Of a DNA stretch of 64,000 nucleotides, positions 14,601 to 22,886 are shown piece by piece; positions within the stretch are counted from its first letter, which is position 1; every line of letters begins with the position of its first letter. This DNA comes from Mytilus californianus (Eukaryota; Mollusca; Bivalvia; Mytilida; Mytilidae), in assembly GCF_021869535.1 (NCBI RefSeq), contig NW_026262593.1:53617318-53681317 (forward strand), given 5' to 3'. The position numbers and the translations under genes were made by a program. The notes under the pieces were generated by a model, which saw nothing but the letters and a program-made list of their open reading frames with translations, was not told the DNA's origin and did no database searches.

Positions 14601-17600
14601 ATAATTTGTTTGTCAATGAGACAATTATCCATCAGAGTCCAAATGAACTAATTTGTTGACATTGCTATAGCAGCAATTTGAAAGAAGTAAGGGCACTTTT
14701 CTGTTGGTCCAAAGGATGAAGTTATGTTTAAGCGCGTTCAAGTACATATACCCAGGTCAAGCTATCTGGATGATGTGTTTTTGTTGTTGATTGTTTATCT
14801 GTTTTTTTGGATGAGTCCATTGTTAATGATTGATGTGACCGATGTATTTTTGCCAATTCCTGTTATATTTAACCGGATTTTCGAAGGAAATATCGGTTAT
14901 TAAAATGGTGACATATGGCGGGCGGCTGCCAAACAGCTTGTCAGTAGAATAACAAGAAAAACCGCTTCAACAAATTTTATTCAAATTTAAATATGTTGTT
15001 TCCTGTTTATTTTTTTTTTATTTTTTACTTTTAAATAATAATGACAGTGTTGTGTAGAACTTTTATGTAGGAGCCATCTTTATCTTGCTGTGGAAAGGGT
15101 ATCATATTTTTTTTGTCACCATTCTAAGAAGAAAGTTATTTAGTGAACTTTGATATATATTTTTTCAGCATTTGATAATCAGAATTTTCTACAAATTGTG
15201 GAGTTGGGGTGAGAAAGTTTACAATTATCTTGCAACGTAAGTATATAAATATATACTTTATATGGAGTTACTTTTAGCATGTGGTTTTGATCACAGTTTG
15301 GGCATAAGATGGGGTAGTTAAGGGGGAAGACCTTGGTTCAGGGAGATAACTCTTTAAATCAGTTATGCGTTTATAAAAGTCAAGTTTCATGGATGTATTT
15401 TAAAGCATTTACCTGAAACAAATTGGAAGTAATCTATGTAACCTAGAAGCTTAGAATATATTTATGAAAATGGTTGACATAAACGTACTGATGATTTTAA
15501 GAGTTATTTCTCTTAACCATGTTAACCTAGGTCTTCCTCCTTAAATCTTCAATGTGTTCATTATTCAAGTTTTTTAATGGCTTTGTACAATTTATTTAAA
15601 TGGACAGTGAATTGTCCATGTGGGATAAATTTCGAGTAACATGTCTACAGCAAAAATGAGCCCACATCTTAACATTTTCCAATGTTTGATATAATGATCT
15701 GCCATATTGACAAATAACAGTGTATTATGTAGAGAATTAAAAAGTTTATGTCTGTTTATTCTTAAAAATTGAAGGCTTCTTTTTGTAAATTTATTGGGGT
15801 GTAAAAGCATTGACCGAAGTACCTTTTGTATTCCACGCTTCATTCTAAAAATGTGCACACAGTCAACGCTTTTACAACCCTATAAAATTACTAAAAGAAG
15901 CATTCAATACTTATAATTACATTTTTTTGCTAGGATCATGAAAACACGATTTCTATCAAGTTTTTCTTTTATTTACTTGTGCACTTTATTGTGGAAGCTC
16001 GTGTCATCATGAATGTTACATTTCATTTTGAAATGAAGGTTAATTTCAGAATGACACGAGATTGCTGTTAGCCAATCAAAATAAGGTATTATAATGAAAC
16101 ATACATGTAATGTAATTATATAAGTTTGAAATCACCTTGATTTAATAAATATTTGCAATGTTTTTATTTCGAAAAATTGTTTGAAGATAAGTATTTGTAT
16201 CACAATATAAATTCAAATTAGAAATTTAAATTCTGAATGCATTGTTTGCATGTAGTATTTTCTTAATACTAAATCAAATTTAGTACTCTTACCATTTTTA
16301 TCTTGATCAATAAATAGAGACAATATTTTCAGAATTTATAATATTTTTAGATTATTATTATTAGGTATAGAACAGTATCAATCAATTAAATTTGTTTCCC
16401 TTATACATTGTATTTATTAATTAACTATCTGAATATATGATTGGTGAAATATAATATTTTTATGAAAATTAGGAACATTGCACATGCATACCTGATTTGG
16501 TACATTTTACATTGCTACACTATGATACATTATAAAATCATTTATTATATACTTAGTAGTTAATACAAGTAAATCGTATGTGTAATATAATTGATGACAA
16601 TCGTGCTGTATCAACCATCTGTGATGTTATCGATACCAGTCACGGTTGCAAAGGCTTTATTAAACCCCTTATCTGTATGACATCATGTAATCAATATCGG
16701 TCATTGTTACAAAAGCTTTATCAAACCCCTAATATATATTAAGTCATGTCTCGTGAAAAATACATAAGAGAGATTTGTCGTACTTGAGGTACATGTATAT
16801 AATAAAGTGTATATGATATGGCTTTTTCAATATCACACACTGTATCAACCCTCAACCAATATAATCCCTTGAGCAGTGGTCTTGGGATTATATTGGTGTC
16901 TCGGGCTGATACAGGTGTTATATAAAAAAAACTTACAATATTATCTATTGATTTATTTTTCAGATATGATGCTATAACTTACATTACTGTTATTATGTCC
17001 TTGTTCCTAATGTTTGGTATGGGGTTCTTCTTACAAAAGATGGCGTCCATAGAGGAGGAGCAGATAAGAAAGACTATACCAAGGAAAAGTAAACCTAGGC
17101 CACCATCAGTGTAAGTTTGTATAAAATTAAGGAGATGTGGTATATGATTGTCAACTACCCACTAGAGTTGCATAAATGTCAATAGAATCATGGAAGATTT
17201 TTGATCGAATTATTTCATAAAAATATAAGAAAATAAAAAAAATAAAAATAAAAAAAAAAATCATGGAAGATTTTTATAATTTATCTGTTGGATTTAATAT
17301 TACAAAAATATACAAAAAGTGTTTCCCTGTATAGATATATTTTAACACCATACAAGAAACTTTTAAAAAGCTTTAGTTAGGGGTTGGTGGGAGGAGGATG
17401 TTGGGCTATTTTTACTTTCCTTATAAAGTCCTTGTTAATCTTAAAATTTGAACAAATGTATTATATGAAATGGACATGAACATGAAATGAGGTAGTTCTC
17501 ATTGGACAATATTTTGAGTAGTAAAATTGTTATTGCCATTCTTTGTTGGGAGGTTAGAGAATTAAAAGTAAAAATAAAGTACATGACTTCCTATTGACCA

Positions 17601-19837
17601 TAAAGATATATATAAAATTTTAAGATGAGTTATTCTAATAACATTTTTAAAGAGCACAACTTTTCTACAAGTGGTAAGTAAAAAAAATGTCATGTTGACA
17701 TTTTTCTCAGAGTCTAGAAGATCAGTGAATAATTTAACAGAGACATATAGATTATCATTTTTTTTCTACATATTGATATCGTAATATGTAAGTCCTGAAC
17801 CACAATGTGTACTTCATATGATGAAGACATAATCTTTCAATCAGTTTAATTGAGGTCTGGAGCTGGAATGTCAGTAACTGCTAGTAGTCTGTTATTATTT
17901 ATGTATTAATGTCATTTTGTTTATTTTCTTTTGTTTCCTATTCTGACATCGGACTCAGACTTCTCTTAAACTGAGTTTTACTGTGCGTACTGTTGTGCGT
18001 TTGTTTTTTCTACATTGGCTAGAGGTATAGGGGGAGGGTTGAGATCTCAAAAAACATGTTTAACCCCACCAGATTTTTACGCCTGTCCCAAGTCAGGAGC
18101 CTCTGGCCTTTGTTAGTCTTGTATCGTTTTTAATTTTAGTTTCTTGTATATAATTTGGAGTTTAGTATGACGTCCATTATCACTGAACTAGTATACATAT
18201 TTGTTTAGGGGCCAGCTGAAGGACGCCTCCGGGTGGGGGAGTTTCTCGCTGCATTAAAGACCCATTGGTGGCCTTCGGCTGTTGTCTGCTCTATGGTCGG
18301 GTTGTTGTCTCTTTGACACATTCCCCATTTCCATTCTCAATTTTACTTAGTGGCGAGTGAGCTAAGCGAACGGGCAAAAAAGCTGAACATTGTGCTGAGC
18401 AAGTGATCCAGTCTTATGTGTAGAAAACCTGATTATCTATTACTGGTCATATCATCTTCCCTTAGACAGTTATACGATTCACGAAAGTAAAATTGATAAA
18501 AGTCTCCTCAGACATTGTGACGTCTCCGATAAAATTGCTCACGTCTCAAAGCCATTATACAAAAATTACGGAGTAACTGAGCAGGCTGATATAGCAAAAG
18601 GACGGACGATAATATCAAATATCTCCCAATAATATTTGATTCCATGAGATTAAAAAATCAATAAAAAATCAATAATTAATCAATCAATCAACTAAATTCC
18701 ATAAGTGACATAACTGTAGCAATTATTTGACAATTCTTTATCGATGCTTTGCAGAAATACAATAACAAATAGTATAAACCTGTATGAACTACGACCTGAG
18801 ACCTATGAAGAACTGGTTACCAACTGTGAAACAGGCTTGACAGTAATAGCATTGGTAGATGAAGACACTAAAAAATTCTTGTTGGAAGAATTTGGGAAAA
18901 TGGTGTATCCTCTAACGAGGTATGAATAGGAAATTTCTGTAGATGTTAATCATATGTGAACCAGTCAGTTTATAAAGATTATTAGAGAAGATATTTAAAA
19001 ATAAGTTAACAGTTCAAGTCAAAATTGCAATGATGAAAGAGCTTGATATTATTGGTAAATTCACCTAATTTGTCATTTTTTTTTACTTCACTACAGCTCC
19101 TTTGTATTTTTGTGTTATTTTCACCTGCCCACTGTGGACAGATGACTTCTAACAACTGAAAGTTAACCATAGATTTATTCAAAAAATTTATATTGAATTT
19201 AAAAGCTTAGATTATTTTTATGTTTTAAAAGTAGCTACTATTCTTATAATGAAAGATAAGAAATGGCTTGTCCAATATTAAGGATAGGCACAGGGGACTT
19301 TCTTGAATTTTGGCAAAATTTACCTATATTGTTGGCAAATTTTACACTCTTCGTCATCAGAACCAAGAACCAGTACATAACATTATATACTGTTTAACTA
19401 TAACTATAACTATATATAGCCCATAGTGCTTCTATAAATTTTACAGGTATAGCGGACTTACATTTGGTTTTGTGAACCTGGATCTGTATATGGGTTGGTA
19501 TCGACATCTACTAGAAGAGAGTGTTGACAAAAAGATTGATCTTACAAATATGAAAATCAGGAATTGTATAGGCACAGTTTTAGCCATAAACGGTCACAGA
19601 AATTATTACTATATATACCATCCAAGACCTGCACGGAAATGGATAAGGAATACTGACAAAGTGTCCAGGGCAGTTGGATTCGTTGACACAGATGACTCGG
19701 ACAGTGACGGGAATGGAGAAACTCCTGTTGCCATAGAAAAATTGTTAAAAGGATTGACTAATTGGACGGATAGAGTCTTTGATGGATCTATTCCAAAAGT
19801 CAGAATTCCATGTTGGCCTGAATTGGCAATCAAGTAG
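2533..19837 (+). CDS. DNAJC16: DNAJC16 (ERdj8), ER-membrane J-protein with thioredoxin-like domain; complete 13-exon gene
   Basis: Exons: 2533-2675, 5412-5478, 7598-7782, 8677-8810, 9738-9922, 10499-10759, 11693-11823, 12376-12577, 14368-14553, 15169-15236, 16964-17110, 18755-18919, 19447-19837. All introns are GT-AG and the phases join into one frame of 754 codons plus TAG; human DNAJC16 is about 782 residues. Visible parts in order: signal peptide 1-18; J domain about 20-85 with HPD at 49-51, split by intron 1; thioredoxin-like region with C156-F-D-C159 (the human protein has a related C-F-x-C); a long mixed domain; one membrane helix about 525-544; and a C-terminal domain ending in the conserved IPCWPEL motif. 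In the family, the J domain stimulates Hsp70 (BiP), and the human protein is reported to act at the ER in autophagosome formation. The start is chosen because it gives the signal peptide and no in-frame alternative precedes the J domain. Its polyadenylation site is not identified. Confidence 0.95.
2845..3350 (+). mobile_element. Degenerate LINE (CR1/L2-type) ORF2 3' fragment in intron 1
   Basis: Conceptual translation across broken frames shows the C-terminal tail typical of non-LTR retrotransposon proteins: KLKSVQRRATKLLKDI, then SYEDRL, GLPTLKYRR and later WNPYKF. Stop codons and frameshifts make it a pseudogene fragment. Three direct copies of a ~41-bp segment containing GLPTLKYRR lie inside it. 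Confidence 0.75.
2957..3075 (+). repeat. ~41-bp direct repeat, three copies, inside the LINE fragment
   Basis: The phrase gttcatagggattgccaacg starts at 2957, 2997 and 3039. Each unit re-encodes the GLPTLKYRR-like segment, so the amplification took place within the old coding sequence. Confidence 0.9.
3285..5123 (+). repeat. ~0.92-kb tandem duplication in intron 1
   Basis: 3285-4206 and 4207-5123 are near-identical direct copies (offset 922 bp), with scattered substitutions and a ~9-bp indel near the end of the first copy. The unit starts in the LINE tail and ends inside a MITE. The shared gcaaa at 3285, 4207 and 5119 marks the breakpoint microhomology. It lengthens DNAJC16 intron 1. Confidence 0.9.
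3650..3715 (+). repeat. Dispersed mussel repeat 'family D' (gattgattg...cttaacgtccagtgg)
   Basis: The motif gattgatggttgcttaacg followed by tccagtggcaaatatttcatg recurs at 4572-4637 (in the duplicated unit), is degenerate at 6131-6180, and is inverted at 48245-48312 and 56435-56487. Confidence 0.75.
4974..5296. mobile_element. MITE with gagtcc-rich inverted termini in intron 1
   Basis: The left end (cagggttctcactaagacg, agtccatgactcctggactc) and right end (ggactcgccttcaaaaatcc, ttaatgagaaccgtg) are inverted repeats. An internal hairpin tggactcacca/tggtgagtcca is also visible. The first copy of the tandem duplication (4052-4206) carries only its left part. Confidence 0.65.
5412..5478 (+). CDS. 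DNAJC16: DNAJC16 exon 2
   Basis: Acceptor ttctttcag. It completes W48 and supplies HPDK, the catalytic loop of the J domain, then helix III (RFTKINEAYE). Donor gtatgg, phase 0. Confidence 0.95.
5600..6060 (+). repeat. Dispersed repeat 'family A' copy in intron 2
   Basis: Begins aaaaagatgtggtatgattg and continues through caatgag, ctataaaaggcccc-like and cctgacttgggacagg segments. The same order occurs at 6880-7140, 10865-11150, 11320-11510 and 55947-56290. Non-coding, recognisable as a common mussel dispersed element. Sense orientation. Confidence 0.8.
6131..6180 (+). repeat. Family D fragment in intron 2
   Basis: gattgattgattgattaatt followed by gatgattacttaatgtccag; a diverged copy of the repeat at 3650. 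Confidence 0.6.
6487..6803 (+). repeat. 31-bp minisatellite, about 10 copies, in intron 2
   Basis: Unit catactttttcatgctcaaa plus gggaagagggg. Copies differ mostly at one T/C position (tttttc versus tttctc). Because 31 is not a multiple of 3 and the unit has no stop codons on the plus strand, all three plus frames stay open through the array. The resulting ORFs are artefacts. Confidence 0.95.
6880..7140 (+). repeat. Family A copy in intron 2
   Basis: Starts aaggagatgtggtatgattt and proceeds through aatgagcaaaaactcatacc to ctgatttatgtac, matching the other family A copies in order. Sense orientation relative to DNAJC16. Confidence 0.8.
7166..7555. mobile_element. ~390-bp TIR element (MITE) in intron 2
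   Basis: The ends tatagacctctttcgagtt and aactcgaaagttgtctatt are inverted repeats, continuing imperfectly inward (caccgga / gacgg). There is no ORF inside. It ends about 45 bp before DNAJC16 exon 3. Confidence 0.7.
7598..7782 (+). CDS. DNAJC16: DNAJC16 exon 3
   Basis: Residues 71-131. It ends the J domain (KRDQYDRFG) and continues into a Phe/Asn-rich linker (NPFGNDFFRGFNFNFNG), comparable to the F-rich linker of the human protein. Donor gtaagt, phase 2. Confidence 0.93.
7783..8676 (+). other. DNAJC16 intron 3
   Basis: Apart from the inverted tail fragment at 7885-7960 I see only AT-rich unique-looking sequence. Confidence 0.6.
7885..7960 (-). repeat. Retroelement 3'-tail fragment, inverted, in intron 3
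   Basis: ttgagaataaaaatggggaa, then tgtgtcaaagagacaacaac, is the reverse complement of the tail found at 727-820 and 18249-18345. Confidence 0.75.
8677..8810 (+). CDS. DNAJC16: DNAJC16 exon 4 (thioredoxin-like CxxC)
   Basis: Residues 132-177. It carries the thioredoxin-fold beta strand and the CFDC motif (C156, C159), followed by a helix (EHLVEKLIRDLEDVG). The Trp that usually precedes the first Cys is Phe here (TDFCFDC). Donor gtaaga, phase 1. Confidence 0.93.
8868..9012. repeat. Inverted-repeat (MITE-like) element in intron 4
   Basis: gagcaattattgaaaagtgt, gtaacggtgggtaggt on the left is mirrored by acctacccaatgttac, aaacttttcgttattgctc on the right. The arms are about 40 bp with a ~60-bp centre. 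Confidence 0.75.
9373..9723 (+). repeat. ~41-bp minisatellite, about 8-9 copies, abutting exon 5
   Basis: Unit gtttggtttaggcagatttc then actgtatattttactctatg. Some units are 38-39 bp because tg is lost in cactatatttt. The last unit stops 15 bp before the exon-5 acceptor, so its T-rich stretch provides part of the polypyrimidine region. Confidence 0.92.
9738..9922 (+). CDS. DNAJC16: DNAJC16 exon 5
   Basis: Continues the thioredoxin fold (VPTLLMLINGQ, including the cis-Pro region VPT). Its acceptor (attccag) directly follows the last unit of a 41-bp minisatellite. Donor gtatgt, phase 0. Confidence 0.93.
10050..10170 (+). repeat. Diverged family A fragment in intron 5
   Basis: ggagaagaattatgattgcc ... 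ttagcaactttaggtcacag; the order matches family A but is degenerate. Sense orientation. Confidence 0.6.
10499..10759 (+). CDS. DNAJC16: DNAJC16 exon 6
   Basis: 87 codons. The FLDGWNDNHVRALLF and FGYVNLW segments line up with FLSGWQ...VLLF and FGYVYVG of human DNAJC16. Acceptor ttttttag, donor gtaagt, phase 0. Confidence 0.93.
10865..11150 (+). repeat. Family A copy in intron 6
   Basis: atagataagaagatgtggca, then caatgagacaactatcc, tataaagtgccccaaaat, gaccacaccaacaaacaac-like and ttaggacaggtgc. It closely parallels 55947-56290. Sense orientation. Confidence 0.8.
11320..11510 (+). repeat. Family A copy in intron 6 (second)
   Basis: aaaagaagatgcggtatgat, gccaatgagacaactctcc, aactataggtcaccgtatgg, ctataaaaggccccgaaat, caattcaaacgagaaaac. 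One of the best-preserved copies. Sense orientation. Confidence 0.85.
11693..11823 (+). CDS. DNAJC16: DNAJC16 exon 7
   Basis: 43 codons and two bases, ending in a basic stretch (EEMKAKRRR) after a conserved FEEICP segment. Acceptor tttttag, donor gtacat (weaker than its neighbours), phase 2. The chosen donor is the one that keeps the frame into LCVVLVTK of exon 8. Confidence 0.88.
12376..12577 (+). CDS. DNAJC16: DNAJC16 exon 8
   Basis: Starts with the LCVVLVTK strand, matching YCVVLLTA of the human protein. Acceptor tttttcag, donor gtaatg, phase 0. Confidence 0.92.
12990..13160. mobile_element. Small TIR element in intron 8
   Basis: attcatgggttacgaattt...tgtggatt on the left mirrors tccacgaaaattagtaacca then tgg...aaatgaat on the right. 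It is about 170 bp with no ORF. A partial relative occurs near 24050-24105. Confidence 0.65.
13574..13622 (+). other. G-rich tract with quadruplex potential in intron 8
   Basis: At least four runs of three or more G lie within 49 bp (gggttggggtagggggg, then gggggtgggg and aggagggg) on the DNAJC16 sense strand. It stands out strongly from the AT-rich surroundings. Confidence 0.7.
13985..14185 (-). repeat. Dispersed 'gaataatgggc' repeat, inverted copy, in intron 8
   Basis: The T-rich stretch with ttgccctttattctctttt and cccaattattctcattaat ends in cagaccctcatataat. It is the inverse of the repeat at 36086-36250 and 46200-46690 (gagggtct ... gaatagagaataatgggc). Confidence 0.65.
14368..14553 (+). 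CDS. DNAJC16: DNAJC16 exon 9
   Basis: 62 codons. It runs from VIILWRME through a helical segment (RKHLEEQVKHLL) to VILPEFNNEHAL, the counterpart of AVLPDLTDELAP in human. Acceptor attgcag, donor gtaagt, phase 0. Confidence 0.92.
14610..14650 (+). repeat. Family A fragment in intron 9
   Basis: gtcaatgagacaattatcca then tcagagtccaaatgaac matches part of family A only. Sense orientation. Confidence 0.5.
15169..15236 (+). CDS. DNAJC16: DNAJC16 exon 10
   Basis: Short exon of 22 codons and two bases, leading into the membrane region (HLIIRIFYKLWSWGEKVYNY). Acceptor tttttcag, donor gtaagt, phase 2. Confidence 0.9.
15785..15900. repeat. Inverted repeat in intron 10
   Basis: ttattggggtgtaaaagcat, tgac at the left mirrors gtcaacgcttttacaaccct, ataaa at the right. 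The same ends occur at 38390-38452, so this is a dispersed TIR family. Confidence 0.6.
16610..16745 (+). repeat. Imperfect tandem pair in intron 10
   Basis: Two ~67-70-bp units share ccagtcacggttgcaaaggc / tcggtcattgttacaaaagc and tttattaaacccctt / tttatcaaacccct. Low-copy tandem repeat. Confidence 0.55.
16836..16916. repeat. Hairpin palindrome in intron 10
   Basis: tgtatcaacc...ccaatataatccc on the left and gggattatattgg...gggctgatac on the right form a 13-bp perfect inner stem with matching outer arms, 47 bp upstream of exon 11. Confidence 0.75.
16964..17110 (+). CDS. DNAJC16: DNAJC16 exon 11 (transmembrane helix)
   Basis: Carries the single membrane-spanning segment (ITVIMSLFLMFGMGFFL) followed by an acidic then basic juxtamembrane stretch (EEEQIRK, PRKSKPRP). 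Donor gtaagt, phase 2. Confidence 0.92.
17124..17190 (+). repeat. Family A fragment in intron 11
   Basis: ttaaggagatgtggtatatg, attgtcaactacccactaga. Short, diverged, sense orientation. Confidence 0.5.
17810..18345 (+). mobile_element. 5'-truncated retroelement copy (3' part) in intron 11
   Basis: From catatgatgaagacataatc through cttttaaactgag-like, gagggttgagatctcaaaa and gacccattggtggccttcgg to ccatttccattctcaatttt. It lines up collinearly with 39808-40294, the region downstream of the reverse-transcriptase fragment, and with 51488-51795. It contains no RT-coding sequence. Confidence 0.75.
18755..18919 (+). CDS. DNAJC16: DNAJC16 exon 12
   Basis: Start of the C-terminal domain (YELRPETYEELV, TVIALVDEDTKKFLL). 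Acceptor tttgcag, donor gtatga, phase 2. Confidence 0.92.
19447..19837 (+). CDS. DNAJC16: DNAJC16 exon 13 (terminal coding exon)
   Basis: 130 codons ending in the family's C-terminal signature (WTDRVFDGSIPKVRIPCWPE), which lines up with WMERLLEGSLQRFYIPSWPEL of human. The last ~95 coding bases are the first unit of the 251-bp tandem repeat that follows. Confidence 0.95.
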
Positions 19838-20345
19838 AAAGTTTTTAATCTTGTCAAAATTCCATGTTCCATGTTGTTTTTTCTTTGATTTTTATCTGAA
19901 GTCAGAATTAATTTCTTTATGAATATTATTATTTTTCCAAAATGATATTTAATGACAAAAGAAAATGGAAAAACTCCATGACCATCAAAAAATTGTTTAA
20001 AGGATTGGCAGATTGGACGGATAGAGTCTTTGATGGATCTATTCCAAAAGTCAGAATTCCATGTTGGCCTGAATTGGCAATCAAGTAGAAAGTTTTTAAT
20101 CTTGTCAAAATTCCATGTTCCATGTTGTTTTTTCTTTGATTTTTATCTGAAGTCAGAATTAATTTCTTTATGAATATTATTATTTTTCCAAAATGATATT
20201 TAATGACAAAAGAAAATGGAAAAACTCCATGACCATCAAAAAATTGTTAAAAGGATTGACAGATTGGACAGATAGAGTTTTTGATGGATCAATTCCAAAA
20301 GTCAGAATTCCATGTTGGCCTGAACTGACAATTAAGTAGAAAGGT
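19746..20345 (+). repeat. 251-bp tandem repeat spanning the DNAJC16 stop codon and 3' flank
   Basis: ggattgac/ggattggc at 19751, 20002 and 20253 sets the 251-bp period. Units 1 and 2 are almost identical over the shared stretch; unit 3 is more diverged. Each unit contains the last ~95 coding bases with their TAG, then the same 3' sequence. Copies 2 (19979-20086) and 3 (20230-20337) each start with an ATG, 36 codons and a TAG. A degraded fourth copy lies at 20632-20745. Confidence 0.95.
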
Positions 20346-20631
20346 TTTAGTCTTGCCCAAATTCCATGCTCCATGTTGTTTATATGGTCCCATATCTGAA
20401 GTCATGATATATATATAGATATTATTAATATTCCAAAATGATATTTAATGACAAAAGAATGAATTAATGATTGGAATGGAAAAACTTCATTACCACCAAC
20501 AAAAAATGAAGTCAGAATTAATTTTTTTTATGAATATTATTATTTTTCCAAAATGATATTTAATGACTAAAGAATATAATTCATGATTTCCGACATTAGT
20601 TGGAATAGAAAAACTTCTTTACAATAGGCAC

Positions 20632-20745
20632 ATTTTTAAAAGGATTGACAGACTTTTGATGGATCAATTCCAAAAGTCAGAAGTTTTTGATGGATCAATT
20701 CCAAAAGTCAGAATTCCATGTTTGCCTGAACTGGCAATCAAGTAG
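20632..20745 (+). pseudogene. Fourth, rearranged copy of the DNAJC16 C-terminal segment
   Basis: aaaaggattgacaga, then tttttgatggatcaattcca occurring twice in direct repeat (29-bp unit), then gaattccatgtttgcctgaa and the TAG. It lacks the WTDR-coding part. Confidence 0.85.
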
Positions 20746-21027
20746 AAAGTTTTTTTTTAGTCTTGTCAGAATTTCATGTTCCATGTTCTATGCTGTCTAT
20801 AACGATCTTTACCTGAATTCAGAATTAATCTGCATTTTAATTTTCATTGGCCACTGAAATTAAGTTATGAATTATATTTTCAGCACTTTTTGTGAATTGA
20901 AGAGATGGCTTATGACACTAAGTGACAAAAGAAAATCATGAAAAGGAAAATAGAAAAAGAATAACATACATTTTCTACTGAATATTTTTGTTTGATGAAT
21001 ACAAGATTTTTTTTTCAGATATGTATA

Positions 21028-21492
21028 TATATATATGTATGTCTGCCTATGTGTAGTGACAACTGTAAATTATACCTTGTCCATCGGATTTCTTATGATT
21101 AAGAAATACCAGGCTTTAGAATATTTATAAAGTGCCTAGAAAATCAACCTAACAATGTTAGAGTAGATTTGATTCTTAACTCCCTCCCCGAGAGGGGCTG
21201 GAACCTGTACTTTTCACTTCATACTTCTACGGCAACACCGCCTAGCATTGCACAGACGCCTTATTTCCTTCTCTAACTATAGCTGATAAAAAATCAGCTT
21301 TCGTTTCAGGAGGTGTTACCTTCTCGTAGGAATTAAACAAGGACATCTAGACGCAATACACAAAGTATTTATAAGTGTACAGAAATGATCATCTACTCAT
21401 CTCTTCAGTATAATTACAGGATGCTGTTCTTTTTTTAGAAGCATACATTCACTGTAAATTTATATATATGTATGTCTGCCTATGTGTAGTGA
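21028..21492. mobile_element. Insert bounded by 32-bp direct repeats; possible old SINE
   Basis: tatatatatgtatgtctgcc plus tatgtgtagtga occurs at 21028-21059 and 21461-21492. The 400-bp insert between them is locally GC-rich. On the minus strand it shows a B-box-like ggttccagcccc next to gggagggagttaag, suggesting a pol III-derived element. The repeats are long for a target-site duplication, so a local duplication is an alternative. Confidence 0.45.
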
Positions 21493-22666
21493 TATATATC
21501 ATTTACTTTGATGCTCTTGTAAACTTTGTCATTTTTACATATGAGGGAAGCATTTTAGAAAGAGGATATCCACCATTTAATGCATTCTATACATTTCATA
21601 TGCATTTTCATATTAAAAAGTAACACAAAATACTCTTAATTTTTTTTTTGTAATCCTTGTCCTAGGTGTCATGTTTGTTTAATCGAACAGCCTAGGCTAG
21701 GAGTCAGATGAGTATAAACATGATAGATTTTCATTTTTATAAGCACATATGATTTCAGTGAGTTTAAATCTATCAAATATCTTTGCAATGCCAAATTCAA
21801 ATCAAATTAAGATGACATATAGTGTCATTTTGCCTTAATTACCACTTGTGTTCATGTGTGTGATTTGAAAATATCACGTAGAAAAGCATTTGTAGGGGGA
21901 AATTTTCTTATCTAAATCATTTATGTATCTGACTCTTATTGTGTGTCAGTTTGTTTTGTATGTATAATGTCAGAGCATTATCAAAACATGTCAAAAATGA
22001 AAAATTTCATGTGACTCAATCCAGGAAAATTAAAACAGCAAATAGTAAGAGGGGACATTTTCCCTAGTTTCAACAATGTCGGAATGGTGGCAATTTGCTT
22101 GGCATGAAAATTCTTTATTATTGCTACTGTTTTATAAAGGTTTTTGTAAGTCGTTATTTTATTTTGTCAAAATGAATTTGTAAGTTTTGAAAAGATTTTC
22201 TGTACATATGTATAATGTATAAAAGTACATGTATTTAATTTATTCTATGGGAAAGTGCAATTTCTCATAAAGAAGAAGGTATTGTATTTTTTTCGACGTT
22301 CTTTAAAACAGTTTTCTCTTGAAAATTGGAATAGATGAAAACAACTTTACGGAGTTAAACTTTTTAATGATTGCAAGCATAAAAAGAATATGAGCCTGAT
22401 GTGCTCTAGAAGGTTATGGGTTTTTTATATGTTGATTTTGCGCGTTTGCTTTACTTGTCATCATACTTTTTGGTAATCAGATATACAAGCTTATAGGAAA
22501 TTGTATGTTCCTTCTTGATGTTACCAGATACAAATTTGCAGGGAATTGTATGCCATCTTTTAAGATATTTAAGGAAAAATCACAATAAAAAATGGAAAGA
22601 AGTGTTCCACCATGTTGTTGAAGGCTTTTCACTACCATTTAGTTGTATAGACCTCTCGGGAGAATA

Positions 22667-22886
22667 CTGTAAACCAACTAATTTTTCGTGATTGATTTAT
22701 TTTTGTGCAGCTTTCGCTAGGAGAAAAATAACTCAAATATAAATCGTCGCAAACAGGTAAATCTTAGATCTTTCCTATTGAACTACTTTAAATATATTTG
22801 AAAATGGTGAAATTAAATCGCTGTGAAGTGGACTTGAAAGGGCTAAACGTGAAATAAAGTATCCGCGAAAATAAGTTGGTTTACAG
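22667..22886. mobile_element. 220-bp MITE with 25-bp TIRs, TA target duplication
   Basis: Ends ctgtaaaccaactaattttt and gaaaataagttggtttacag are inverted repeats, flanked by TA on both sides. A TA duplication is typical of Tc1/mariner-type elements. No ORF. Confidence 0.8.

Noticed and set aside
19609-20374. Three similar minus-strand frames (64-87 codons)
   Set aside because: Antisense shadows of the repeated DNAJC16 C-terminal segment.
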